Source: Coix lacryma-jobi var. lacryma-jobi (lineage: Eukaryota; Streptophyta; Magnoliopsida; Poales; Poaceae). From it: a stretch of DNA of 64,000 nucleotides. The stretch is from assembly GCA_009763385.1 (NCBI GenBank), contig CM019825.1, positions 116,679,131 through 116,743,130 on the forward strand. Reading direction: 5' to 3'. The notes below the pieces were generated by a model, which worked only from the letters and a program-made list of their open reading frames with translations, searched no databases and had not been told where the DNA came from. Of this stretch, positions 9,986-21,953 are shown one piece after another (the first letter of the stretch is position 1; every line of letters starts with the position of its first letter). The position numbers were made by a program, and so were the translations under genes.

Positions 9986-11736
9986 ATCTCCCCCTTGATG
10001 AGTGCATCGTCAACTCATAGTAACCGTAACCAACAAAAAAAAGAAGAATTAGATAGAAGAAGAAAAACTCACTCGAGATGTCCAAAGCCAGAGAAAAGGC
10101 CTAGAAGCAAAATCGAGATAGCGAAGTTTGGTCCCCAAGACATGGGCAACGGTTCGACACAACCAAGCAAAAGATCGGAGCAACAACTCATCAGAGGCAA
10201 AACTCGATCAATATCAGAGCACAAGACTTGGTTCCCAAAGACATGGGCAACGGCTCGATGCAACCAGTCAGAAACAAGCTAGTCCTCAAGAAGAGGCAGA
10301 AAGATCCAAGACCACTAGCTGAAGGCTCGATACCAAATAAGACTGCATAAGAAGCAGCTACTGCTAGTCCCTCAAGATAGAGGCACAGAGGCTCAACACA
10401 ACCAGCAGTAAGCCCGATACCAATCAGAATCATCAAAACATGATGAAAACAGCTAGTCCCTCAAGACAGAGGCACAGAGGCTCGACACAACTAGCTGAAA
10501 TGATCGATATCAATAAAAACAACTCGGAGCAGGCAGAAAAACTCCCCCTCACTCAAAGAACTCCCCCTCAGCAAGTGAAGCATAAATTGCAAATTGACAC
10601 CTGACACCACCAGAAACATTCTCCCCCCTGGGTGAAAATTGCAATCAAAAGAGAGGGAAAAGGACTCAAGTAAGTCAAACGGAGCTAGGTCATGCCTATC
10701 GGAGTCAAGCAAATGCACATGAGTCAAAAATGCATGTTAGCAGCTTCAAGTATATACTCGAAAGAGTGAAAGAATGCTCTAAAGAGTGCTGATCCGACTA
10801 CAAAGCAACATACAAAAGTGCTAGCAAAGGCTCAAACTGATCACCGAATACAAGATATGAATGCATAAGCCAAGTGAGCAGTTTAAGCCGTTCAGAGTTT
10901 TCAAAGATTTCACCATTAAAATAGCATGAACATGTATAGACAGGAAGTCAAGCAAGTGCTAAACATGTATACACAGGTGAACTACCCCTAGCAAGTTCAA
11001 TCATCATGCTATAGAGTGAAACATAGACTTGTGTTTTCAGATTTTATCGGAGAATTTGCAGCGGTTATTAAACAAGTTCAAATTCAGCATGTGATTGCGA
11101 GAGGTTGAAAGCTTGTCATTGCCTAACTTTTCAACCGTGCTAAGCCTATGCATATGCAATCAGAAGCTTAAAGCATCGGTTTTGGTCTTACACTACACGG
11201 CTCAAGTTTAACTCAAAGTGCTATGAGAAACAGTCTCGATACCGTGATGTGCTGACAAAGCAATCCCATCTCGATCTTTTCAATTCACTAAAACTTGGTT
11301 CATTTTAAGCAGAATATGAACAATCCAAGCAAGTGAAAGACTCAGAACTAGAGACATAGCAACCTAGCATATATGAAATAGCTCAAGTGACCTCAACACA
11401 TCCTACACATGCTAGTTGCCAATCTCAATGGTGAACATGTATCAAATTTTAAGTTCATTAAGCATGTTCATCATTCTGAAAAATACAACTTAGCTCACAA
11501 CATGTATCAGTGATCAAGAGAGCCTAAGCTACAAGCATCATCATATATCATCGAAGCATACACTAATCAGAGCATAAGTTCATTCTAAGAATATAGACAT
11601 GAAGCTTGAAAAATGCAAGATGCACATATGATGAAGTCAGAATCGGAGCCAAAACAAAACCAAAAGACTCAAGACCCAAAAACAAAAAGGATCAGAAAGT
11701 CAGTCTATGGTACATCAAGCAAAATGCTTTCCCCAT
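9986..11736 (-). other. 3' non-coding region of B with polypurine tracts
   Basis: No gene seen. In the sense direction it has purine tracts AAGGGGGAGAT next to the LTR (complement of about 9986-9996), and further ones as complements of CTCCCCCT at about 10543, 10560 and 10620. A degenerate repeat with GACTAGC and GAGCCTC occurs at 10100-10500. The layout matches 1991-3575 of element A. Confidence 0.7.
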
Positions 11737-13345
11737 CTAAAAGGGGAAACACACACCAAGCTCACCTCTCAACCTAGCAAAAGTTGAGAGATCCAAAGGC
11801 TTGGTGAAAATATCCGCAACCTGGTTATGGGTGTCTACATGCCTAAGATCAATGTCGCCTTTCTCATAGTGATCACGAAGAAAGTGAAAGCGAACATCGA
11901 TGTGTTTGGTCTTGGAGTGAAGAACAGGGTTCTTTGCTACACTAATGGCAGAAGTGCTGTCGCAAAGCAAAGGAACCCGACTGAAATCTAGACCAAAATC
12001 ACGCAATGTAGCAACCATCCATAAAAGCTGCGAAGCACAAGAAGCAGCGGCAACATACTCGGCTTCTGTAGTAGACTGGGCTACGTTCGACTGTTTACGA
12101 GAAGACCACGAAACCAAGAAGAGCCAAGAAACTGACAAGTCCCAGAAGTAGACTTACGCTCAAGCCGACAGCCGGCAAAATCCGCATCGGAATAACCACA
12201 AAGCAAGAGGTTCAAAGAAGAGGAGTGCCAAAGTCCGAACTCAGGAGTGTATCGGAGGTACCTCATGATGCGCTTGACCGCTTGCTTGTGGGAAGTCCGA
12301 GGGGACGCCTGAAAGCGAGCGCACAGACACACAGAAAACTGTATATCCGGCCTCATCACTGTCAGGTACAGAAGCGAGCCAATCATGCTTCTGTACTCCT
12401 TCTGATCAACTGGCTCTCCGTCCTGGTCCGCGTCCATCGCCGCAGTCGTCGGCATGGGCGTCGTAAGAGGCTTGGCCTCGCCCATGTCAAATTTCTTCAG
12501 GATGTCCTTCGTGTATTTTCCTTGATGCACAAACGTCCCGTCTCGGGTTTGCTTAATTTGCAACCCGAGGAAGAAGTCAACTCGCCCATCATACTCATCT
12601 CAAACTCCCTGCTCATAGTATCTGCAAACTTGGCAACAAGTGCGTGAGAGGAGCCACCAAAGATGATATCATCCACGTAAATCTGGACTAACAGGGTATC
12701 GTTGCCTTGCTTGAGGAGAAACAAAGTTTTATCGACCCGTCCCATTTTAAAACCCTTGGAGAGTAAAAGGTTTTCAAACGATCATACCACACTCTCGGGG
12801 CTTGTTTCAAACCATACAAAGCTTTTGAAAGTTTATAACATGGTTTGGAAACTTGGGATCCTCGAAACCCGGGGGTTGCCTAACATAAACCTCTTCCTCT
12901 ATATACCCATTTAAGAAGGCACTCTTGACATCCATCTGGTAAAGCTTAAAACCCTTCGAAGCAGCAAAGGCTAGAAGGATTCTAATGGCTTCTAAACGGG
13001 CTACAGGGGCAAAGGTTTCCTCATAGTCTATCCCCTCTTTCTGCAGAAACCCTGGGCTACTAGCCTAGCCTTGTTCCTCACTACCATCCCATCCTCACCC
13101 TCTTTGTTTTTGAAAACCCATTTGGTACCTATAGGGTGGCATTCTGGTGGAGGTGGAACTAGGGTCCAAACTTGGTTTCGCTCAAAGTTTTCTAGCTCCT
13201 CATGCATGGCATTTACCCAGTTAGGATCAGAAAGTGCGTGTCCAACATCTTTGGGCTCAAAAGAAGCAACGAATGCAGAATGAGCAAAGTGAGAGATTTC
13301 ATACGCTCGTGACCGCGTGACTCGCTGGTCGATGCCGCCGATCAT
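11737..13345 (-). pseudogene. copia RT and RNase H of B
   Basis: In the sense direction, RT begins near 13345 with the block FEPKDVGHALSDPNW, KWVFKNK and ARLVAQG. The catalytic motif YVDDIIFGG lies near 12675. RNase H runs from about 12160 to the stop at 11737, with STTEAEYVA, LLCDSTSAI and VADIFTKP, ending on LGVCFPF. It would make cDNA of the element RNA. The frame is broken at about 13040, 12900-12745 and 12560; RNase H itself appears open. Comparison with A gives CAG in B where A has the stop TAG at 1593. Confidence 0.9.
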
Positions 13346-13384
13346 CTGCGCGAGGGAACTTGCTGAACGCTCCGGGCGCTTGTC

Positions 13385-14487
13385 TCACCGAAGTCGCCTC
13401 CCCTTGCCAGATGCTGTCGCTCCCTCAGGTGCAGCAGGTGCTCGCTGGAGAGGTGGCTCTAGAGGACCCCAAGAAGAAGACGTTGTGGGATCGGGTCCTC
13501 GAGCTGAAGTAGTCGTCGCAGGGTCGACGGGGGCAGCCAGTGGAGTTGGCTCGGGATCACCCCAATCGGCATTCTCCTGCTCCTCCTCCACAAAGATGGT
13601 CTCTCCCAGCTCCTGTTCTCCTGCAACATCAAAAGCAGAAGAAACACAAGGCATAGTCTCGTCGAATGTGACCTCGCAGGTCTCCACTATCCGGTTAGTC
13701 TCCAGGTTAAGAACTCGATAAGCACGTGAATAAGAAGCATAACCAAGAAACACCCCATCAGCAGAGCGAGATTCAAATTTGTCCAAATTGCCTTGCTTCA
13801 GGATAAAGCACTTACACCCAAACACCCGAAAATGAGACACTTGGGTACCCGTCCAAAACGCAACTCATAAGAAGTTTCTTCATGAAAGCCCGAAGAAAGA
13901 TGCGATTTGAAACATGGCAAGCGGTGTTGATCGCCTCGGCCCAAAAGCCTAGGAGTCCTATGCTCATCGAGCATCGTCCTGGCCATCTCAACAAGGGTCC
14001 GGTTCTTGCGCTCAACAACACCGTTCTGCTGGGGGACATAAGGAGAAGAAAACTGATGCTCGATTCCATTAGAAGAACAGAAAGAGGCAAACTGTGAGTT
14101 ATCAAACTCAGTACCATTATCGCTACGAATAGCTCTAATGGTATTAGGGGGAAACTCAGTTTTCAACCTCAAATCAAATCATGAGCAAAAGGAAAAGCTT
14201 CATCCTTACCCTCCATAAAGAACACCCAAGAGTACCTCGAAAAATCGTCCACGATCACTAGAACGTACCACTTCCCACCCGCTGAGCAAACCCGAGCTGG
14301 ACCAACTGTGTCCATGTGTAAAAGCTCGCCGGGTCGCTTTGTCATCACCTGTTAACAGGTGGGTGAGAAGCAGCAACCATCTTCCCGTGACGACAAGGAT
14401 GGCAAACAAGGTCCTTCTAAACTTAAGCTTGGGCAATCCTTGGATTAGGCCAAGTGAGCTAAGTCTTGCAAGCAAGTCAAAACTCAA
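13385..14487 (-). pseudogene. copia integrase of B
   Basis: Three catalytic blocks can be seen on the complement. The first aspartate lies in VDDFSRYSW (about 14250, in a different frame), the second in SDNGTEF (about 14105) and the glutamate in QQNGVVERKN (about 14020). The C-terminal block FRVFGCKCFILKQ and the acidic linker follow down to 13385. Frame changes near 14180 and 13860 split it. Its role would be cDNA insertion, giving 5-bp duplications as observed. Confidence 0.88.
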
Positions 14488-14536
14488 GTGACCAGCCTCC
14501 TATGCCACTTCCACAAATCAGAAGAAGGACCAGCCA

Positions 14537-14932
14537 TCAAACATCTAGCAGAGCCGAAAGAACAAGAAAATCGGCTCTGAAAACACGGCCAAAAGGGACG
14601 ATCCGACAAACAAGATCTCCCCGAGGGTCTAAAACACGACTCAGACCCTTCTTAAAACGCACTTCACAATCATCCTCAAGAAGTTGCGAAACAGAAAGCA
14701 AATTGTAATGCAAGTTAGAAACCAAAGCAACATCCTTAAGAACAAAGTTCTCATTGAGCCAAATAGCTCCATGAGAAACAACCTTACCTCTACTATTGTC
14801 CCCGAAAGTGATGTACTCCTTGTGCATCACGGGGCTAAGGCTGGAGAACCATTCCTTCTTTCCGGTCATGTGGCGCGAACACCCGGAATCCATGAGCCAC
14901 ATGTTCTCCAACCGAAGTTCCTGCATCAATAG
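14537..14932 (-). pseudogene. copia protease and pre-integrase domain of B
   Basis: The protease active site reads WLMDSGCSRHMTG, the classic copia D-S-G form. It is followed by ITFGDNSRGKV and by the pre-integrase block NLLSVSQLLEDDCEV. In the element the protease would mature the Gag-Pol precursor. The frame ends in a TAG at 14537-14539, and the pre-integrase zinc motif further downstream is frame-shifted. The region between it and gag (14933-15194) has no open frame. Confidence 0.88.
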
Positions 14933-15194
14933 AAAGGCAGGAAGTGAGCATATGGCACAACACTGGGGTTAGTATACTGAGAAGGATACCAGTGTTGTGT
15001 CATAGGCCCAGAAAAAGTGTTAGTAGCAACACCAAACTGTCCTCGTCCCATGGGTGATAGCGATCACCACCAACCTGAAAAGGTGGTCCGCTATGGAACG
15101 GAAAACCTCCAAACACCACTATGTCCCATCTGAGCAAAGCGATCACCACCATACTGAAAAGGTGGTCCGCTATGGGACTGAGCAGCAAAGCCTC

Positions 15195-17690
15195 TTACAC
15201 CCTCACGATCGTATTGAGGACGACCGGAACCGCGACGGGCACGACCACCACCCCGTGGTCTAGCTGCCTGGGGCCTAGCAACCTGAGGGGGTGCACCTCC
15301 AGCCTAGCGCCCTGCCTCTGAACTCCCCGACCTTGCACGCCATGGAGAGGGTGGTGCCTGGCCTGGTTGTTCAGCTCCAACTCCTTCCTAGCGTCTCTCT
15401 TCCTCCGAAAGCAAAACTCAGCTAGGTGACCCTCACGGTGACAGTACTCGCACTCGAACCTCACCACTCTCTTGGGTTGTTGGTTCCTATGGTTGTGAGG
15501 GTTGTTCACTCTGGCTGGCTGCTTGTCCTTCGGAAGGGGATCACTAGAGACGTCAGGAAGGGTGTCAAGTGTGTTCCTAAGATGGTTAGGTTTGGGAACC
15601 CACACTTGCTTGCGAGGTGGAGCCTTGGGAGGTTCATCAAGGATGCCATCCTTGGTGATAGGCTTGGGAGGCTCAGGTGGGGTGATCTTGGTAAGCTTAG
15701 GGATAGCGGATGGCTTCTCACTAGGGCTCACTCCACTAAACTCACCGATCTTGCCAAAGCTACTAGCGCCCTTCCCACCTGAAGCAAAGCCTACTCCCAA
15801 GCAATCAGTTCCCCTCTTGAACTGACTGATCATCATGCCCAACTGCGGCTCACTGCATGACACCCAACTCAGGATGGACCGGAGGTATGTGTTTTCCTCC
15901 CCGGTTTGCATCCTGTCATGCCGACAGTTGGCAATCTCAAGCTCCAACCCCACGCATCGCTCACATGGAGCGGACAAGGTGCTGACTGAGCTGGCCTTCC
16001 TGGCTTCAGCAAGCTTGGCATTAACTTCTGCCAACTCAGTTCGCAAGCTAGGGCAAAGCTTGCACGCACCCAGCAAAGAAGGCCTCGCCTTCACTTCCTC
16101 CAGCTCCTTCTTCATGGAGGCACACTCATGACACTCACCCACCAAGTCTAGCCTACTCTTCATCTCATCATACACCTCGATCAAAGAGGCATACTTGGTT
16201 TGTAGGGTGGAAAAGTTTGCCATGTGTGTGGTGCACTCATCGCACTCCTCATCAGTCACCCTCACTTTGGACTTGGCCAACTCAAGCTCCTTAAGCGCCT
16301 CTTTCATCTTGGCCTTAAACTCACCGCGCTCTTGGAGCACCTGCGTGAGTCTCTTCTCCAAAGCAAGGACTAACTCCGCAAAGCTATCGCGCTCATCAGT
16401 GAGACGATCGACAAGAGATGAGTTTGATACCTCGGAGGCGTTGTCATCGTCGTCGTCGCTGTTGGTGTCATCGGCGTCCTTTGCCTAGAACTTGGAGTCC
16501 TCTTCGTCCAGTGCCATGGTGCACAAGCCCTTGGAGGAGTTGCCGAAGAAGCAGAGTCTGTTGAAGTGATCTTCAGTCTTGTGCTCTGACCCATCATCGC
16601 TGGAGTCGCTGTCGGAGGACTTGTCGGTGTCGCCCTTGCCAGCGAAGAGCACACGCCAACCGGCGTCGAAAGCCCTCTCCAAGTCCTCTCGGCAAAAACT
16701 GTCCTGGTTCTTCTTCTTCTCGTGCTTGTACTCCGGCTTGCCCTTGCGCCTGGAGTTGCGAGTCTTGCCGGAAGATTTCTTGTTGTTCTTGGGACAGTTC
16801 GCCATGAAGTGGTCTAGATCACCACACTTGTAGCAGCCCTCGCGTGCGCCACCACGCCGGTGATTCAGGCAGTTGTTGTGAAACCGCGAGAACCGGGTGA
16901 TGGCGAGGGCGAGCTCGTCATCTCCAAGCGCCTCCAACTGCTCCTCTGTGACTGTATGCAAAGAAGACAAAGCAACAAGAGGAGGTGAAGCATTAGCAGA
17001 GAAAGTCGATCCACCCGTGCCTGAGACCAAAGCCATGGAATGTGAAGATGGTTTCTTCAGCTTGGCCTGAGTCAGGTGATCGATCTCGGTGGACTTGAGC
17101 TTGTTGAACAGCTCATCCACGGTGAGGGTGTCATAGGATGGAGACTCTATGATAGTCGACACCTTCACCTCCCATACCCTCCGATCTAGGGCGTATAGCA
17201 ACTTAAGAGCCCTCTCATGATCGTCATAGGGTAGGTTTGCCCGATTGGCACGCATTTTGTTCACAATCGTTTGAAAACGAGCGAACATGGCATCAATCGT
17301 CTCTCCCTCCAACTGAACAAAGTTCTCGTACTCTCACTTGTAGGTCTCGAAGAGTCTAGTCTTGACCTGAGCGGTCCCCTCGTGAAAGCTCTGAAGCTTC
17401 ACCCAGATCTCTCGTGTCGTCTCAAGCTCAGAGACACGCTCAAACTCAGGAAGGGAGATGCTAGCCAAAAGAGCGTTACAAGCCTTGGAGTTGGCCTCGT
17501 GCTGGTCAATCTGGATCTGACCCACACGAGCCGCAAGGACTACGTACTCAGCATTCTCGCATATCTCCCAGACAGAAGATCTGATGCTGTTGAGGTAAGC
17601 ACGCATCCGAATCTTCCAATAGGAGTAGTTCGTTCCATCGAACCAAGGAGCCTTGCCGTTCCCTCGATCCATGTCGCCCTTAGGATCCAA
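15195..17690 (-). pseudogene. Sirevirus gag of B
   Basis: The start is the ATG at 17688-17690, with MDPKGDMDRGNGKAPWFDG followed by WKIRMRAYL, the usual N-terminal block of copia gag. A CCHC zinc knuckle C-x2-C-x4-H-x4-C (CYKCGDLDHFMANC) lies at about 16800-16840, and a second one (CEYCHREGHLAEFC) at about 15420-15460. Between them is a long coiled-coil-like stretch. The frame is interrupted by TGA at about 17333 and TAG at 16485-16487, and it shifts near 15340. A long gag with an extended C-terminal half suits Sireviruses. Confidence 0.88.
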
Positions 17691-17721
17691 AACCGATTAA
17701 GGTAGTGAAGATCCTTAATCG

Positions 17722-17733
17722 GCTCCAATACCA
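17722..17733 (-). promoter_or_regulatory. primer binding site of B
   Basis: On the minus strand, two bases after the LTR, the sequence TGGTATTGGAGC matches the plant initiator-Met tRNA primer site TGGTATCAGAGC with two mismatches. Confidence 0.8.
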
Positions 17734-17735
17734 AT

Positions 17736-19699
17736 TGAAGGACCGAATTGGCGACCAAAGGGGGGAGGGGGTGAATGGGAGCCTCAAATTCAACTTGTGA
17801 ATAGAATGGCCCTTGTCCCAGAAAATCACCCCAAAAGCAAAAGACTCGAAATGACCGAAGAGTTCACGACCTACGAGTAGGTGGATACCCTAGGAGATGT
17901 CCTAGTGGTACAGCGGAACTCCCGGAGAAACCACAAAATCAACTGCCAAAACCCCAGAGTAAAACTGCACACTCAGTAGGTTCGCGGACTGTCCGGGGTC
18001 AGGGTCCCGGACTGTCCGCTGAACGCCGGACTGTCCGACACTAGGAGTCCGGACTGTCCGCCGGCAAAAGACCAGAACCTGAACTGTTCTGAAACAGTTC
18101 TGGATGACTCCCGGACTGTCCGCAGTTCACGTGAACAGTGACACCCAAGCATCCGAGGCTGACCCTATGCAGCATCCGATGTTACCCCGGACTGTCCGCG
18201 AGTCACTGGCGGACTGTCCGCCGATCATGAGACCGAGAACAGTGTCGCTCTATGAATTGGGGTGCTAATCCTAGGAAATCATCGCACTAAACCAACTCAA
18301 TCAAGAGAAATCCGAGGATCACCGGAAAGGGGGAAAGAACGAAGAACGAACACGAAATCGACCCGATCTATGGATTCGTGAGGTTATAGGAGAAATCCTT
18401 CGGTGGAAAGAAGGGGCTCACGACCAAGAACAAATTGATTCAAGTGGAATCGAAAATCATCTCGCGGAGAGGGAGAACGAGGCAAATCTCCGGAGATGAA
18501 AAACCAAAACGTGAAGAACACAACACAACGCGAATCAATTCGATTTCAGCCGAAATTCCTCCACACGAGGAGACAACGAGAATACGGTCTCGTTTCCTCA
18601 AAAGATCCAAATACACATAGGTATGATTCTCGTCTCTGCGGATCGCTTGCAGCGAGGTATGATTAGAACCTAAGCGGGGGACTAGAGAGAGAGTGCTCAG
18701 GAACAAATGACTGCAAGGATCGAGAGAGAGGAGGGGTGCCTCTCTTATTTATAGCCTAATACAATAATCCCCTTCTACTCCTAGATACAAGAGTGAAGCG
18801 GCCAACCCTAGGGGTATCCCGGTCCAACTCTGCTTGTTGATGAACCGACGGCCACGCGCCCATCTCATCCTTAGCTTCGCCTCAACGCAAGCCTCAGGAT
18901 GCCGCCACGTGCCACCCCGTCGACCGCCGCGCCTACCTCACGGATAGCTGCGCCGCCGCGCCAGCCTCTCCACGCCGCCACGCGTCGACCGTCCTTTTTG
19001 CGGAGCTCCCCCCGGTTTTGAGGCCGAAACAGGGAAACCTGGGCCTTCCCCCGGTTTTGAGGATGAAACCGGGAAACTTGTCCTCAGGCTGAGTTTTGTG
19101 GCCCAAACACAGAAACCCGCGAGCCCCAGGTTTTGGGGCCCAAACCTGGAAACCATCCACGCCGAGTTTTGAGGCCCAAACTCGGAAACCGGCCACCCCG
19201 AGTTTTGAGGCCCAAACCCGGAAACCGACGAGGGTAGCTTTTCGAGGCTCAGCTACCGAACCCGCGCCGTAGACGGGATGTGGTTCGCACACCCCGAGTT
19301 CCAGCACCGATGCCGGAGCATGTCCAGCCTCCACGTCGGGCATAGTGCATTCGCCATCCTTCTCGGCTTCCCTCCAAGTGTCACGACGCCATCACCTTCC
19401 TCCCGACTCGGCCGATGCACTACACATCCCCATGTGCTCTTGCTTGTCAATGCCACGTGCCAGCTACCACAGCTGGTCCTCAGGTCTCCTGGTCCGTCGG
19501 TCCAAGCTCCACGTCTGCCCTTCACCGCTCCCGGTCCGTCGGCACGGCATGTCCCTACTTGACCTTCACCTCACCTTCGACCACTGCCCGAGCTCCGCAC
19601 CTGCACATCAACACAGCCAAGAGACATGTTGCCCCTTGATCGATCACTCATCACTCAGGAAAGGGAACCACAAGGGCACATATCAACCTTGTGTTCTCA
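17736..19699 (-). repeat. 5' LTR of B (1964 bp)
   Basis: The ends are the same as the left LTR. A segment of about 180 bp, including several palindromes, that is present in the left LTR after about 8357 is missing at about 18247, where the flanks read GTGTCGCTCTATG. This looks like a small deletion after insertion. The TATA box is on the complement of 18747-18753, and the hairpin array is at 19011-19257. Confidence 0.93.
19011..19257 (-). repeat. hairpin array in U3 of the B 5' LTR
   Basis: The order of units is the same as at 9300-9546, including the GGTAGCT/AGCTACC end hairpin. Some arms have single mismatches here, for example CCCGGTTTTG with AAACAGGG. Confidence 0.8.
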
Positions 19700-19704
19700 C
19701 ATGA
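19700..19704. repeat. right TSD (CATGA) of element B
   Basis: Exact repeat of 7829-7833, directly after the LTR end TCTCA. Confidence 0.95.
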
Positions 19705-21953
19705 TCATCATAAACTTCAAGATAGTCTCCATCACCTTCGGTTTCATCTGAGCTCCCCCCTGCGAAGCCGACTGATAGGAAGGAGTAGTCCTCGTTGGTC
19801 CAAGAGCTCATCGTTGCTAGCCCAAGAGAGACGCCAAGGTGCACGCCTTGGACGACGGCCTGATCTACGCGACCGTCCATAGCTTCAAGGTGTGCTTCAG
19901 CTGAGTCCCCATGGGCATTCACCTTGTCGGCAATCCTGTTCGCCGCCACCCACAGACGATCATTCTCCGCGGAAAGAGTTGAGAGAAAAAGAATGAATTC
20001 GTGATGCAGGGAAAGGCCGAAAAGGGATGGAATGAACGATGGATGTCAAACCGGTAATGGCGTTGCAGAGCTGCTTCTGCTGATCCTCTCATTCGGTTTT
20101 CTCAGTACCATACTTCTTGGATACGTCCTCCAACTCCTTCTGGGCCTTGTCCCTCTCCTCACGGTACCAGAGAGCATCCAAGTGGGCGAACCGAGATGAG
20201 TCATCAGACTCAGAGGAACTTGATGACCCAGAAGAAGGAGTGGGAGAGCCTGTTGGAGCTACCATTTCTGGAAAAGGAATCCGGGTTTGGCTGGAGAAAG
20301 CCCTCACCCTGGAGGGAAGGTGAACAGTGAATCAGGAACGGATGAACAAGAAGAGCTACCGTAGGGGGGCAAGAAACCAAACTTTACCCATAATGCTGAT
20401 GAATTGGTGCTCGGCTTCCTTCCGCTTTGTCTCCGGTAAGACGTTTGCTATGGTCGCCGTCGCCTGCCATTGAAAATACAGGCGAGGTTTTGAGCTGGGA
20501 GTTGGGAAGTGGAAAGTTTGCAAGTCAAACTGTTCAAGATGATGGCCTGCGTAGGGTCATATTTATGGAGCCGTGGCTTGCACCCTAGAGAGCCAAGCGT
20601 TGGAGTAGGGTTTTCACGATTTATGGGCCGTTGTTGGGCCAGGCCAGAATTTTGCTGACTTGAGGAGATCATGGCTCTAGAATCAGAAAGCCGACAGGAT
20701 TCGGCTCAAGGTTGTTGCCGCATGAAGGGTTCAGTTTCGGTTGATTGTTTGGAAACCCATATTACCGATTGATACTGAGGACAATAAGTTTGGCAAATGG
20801 TCTTCAAAGTGGGAAGGATCATTTTTTTTATTCCAGGCAATGGAGTTTTAATGAAGAAGTCTTCAAGAAAAGGAAAAAATTCCTTAAGAGGTAGTATCCT
20901 AACATCGTCATGGATTGGAAAATTGAAAAGGATCCGGAACACTAGATCTAAAAATAGCCGATTACAACAATCGCCTGCGAAACAGAGATGACTGACATGA
21001 TTGTCAGCGGTAAGCCGATGCAATATACATCGCCTTTAGAGCAAAAATAGAAGTCAGTGATTAATGCACGAAGCAAAACACGCATTGATCTCGAAGGATC
21101 AGTCGCAGATTGATTTCAAGGATCAAACAGAAGGACTTTTATTTACAAGAAGGGGGTACAAGATTACAGTGAAAGAATCAGTTCATCCACTCTATCCTAT
21201 GGCTAATCGGGAGATCGTGGTCGAAGGAATCAGCTAGATCTGTTCCAGCTTCCTTCATATCATCCACAGAATGTGCTACTCTATATTCCAGCCCCTGCTC
21301 ACCGACGTCGAATCTGTGATAATCGGCGCCGGAGTGAATCCGTACAGCGTTGAAGGCAAGCGCTGCGCCGTATCCCATGCCAGCCCTGGAGATGTCGGGG
21401 AGGATTCGGTTAACCTCGTTCACCCGATCCAAGGCAGTCGTGCCTGCTGCGTTGGCCATGATGGCAAGCTTGGCGACGGCAGTTTCAAGGGCATGAAGTT
21501 TGGCCCCCAGAGCTGAGATGGGGAAGAGTAAGTAAAAGCAAAAGGGGAAGCAAAGACAGAAATGGTGAAGATATTCACCAGCGGCCCGATCTTGTGCGAT
21601 GTCACGCTCCCGGGAGACTCGAATAAACTCATGATCCCTCTTCTCCAAATCAAGCTGAAGGAAGTCATCATCGATCCTCCTAAGAAAAAGTAATGAAGTA
21701 AGGACGACTGCTTTATTCTTAAACAGAAATAGAAGAAGAGCAACCTCTTCCTGGAAGTGCTGGAAACGCCAAGCTCGGAGTTGTGTTTGCTCGCCACGGA
21801 GGACATCTTCTGGATTGGATTGGGTGATGATAGGAGGAAGAAGGGTTTTTCTTGGTTTTGAGATTGAAACAGGGGAGTTTGAGGGAGTAAGCCGAAACGA
21901 AGTGAAGGGTGACTTAAAGGGACCCCAAAGGGTGCATCGGGAGATGAATCGAC
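19705..21953 (-). pseudogene. antisense coding remnants in the 3' region of G1
   Basis: Several open stretches lie opposite to the direction of G1. One, at about 20089-20307, encodes MVAPTGSPTPSS followed by a serine-rich and coiled-coil-like segment (ERDKAQKELEDVSKKYG). Another, at about 21178-21806, starts MSSVASKHNSELG and continues, probably after introns, with an alanine-rich helical segment (LHALETAVAKLAIMANAAG). A third covers 19705-19949. I do not recognise a defined domain. Antisense extra genes between pol and the 3' LTR are known in the Tat lineage, and G3 has better preserved ones. Confidence 0.5.

Larger units (their letters stand above)
7834..19699 (-). mobile_element. full-length Sirevirus element B (11.9 kb)
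   Basis: This is a complete copia LTR retrotransposon on the minus strand. From its 5' end it has the 5' LTR (17736-19699), primer binding site (17722-17733), gag (15195-17690), protease (about 14537-14932), integrase (about 13385-14487), RT and RNase H (11737-13345), a long 3' non-coding region (9986-11736) and the 3' LTR (7834-9985). It is flanked by the duplication CATGA. All domains are present, but frameshifts and stops make it non-coding today. Confidence 0.95.
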
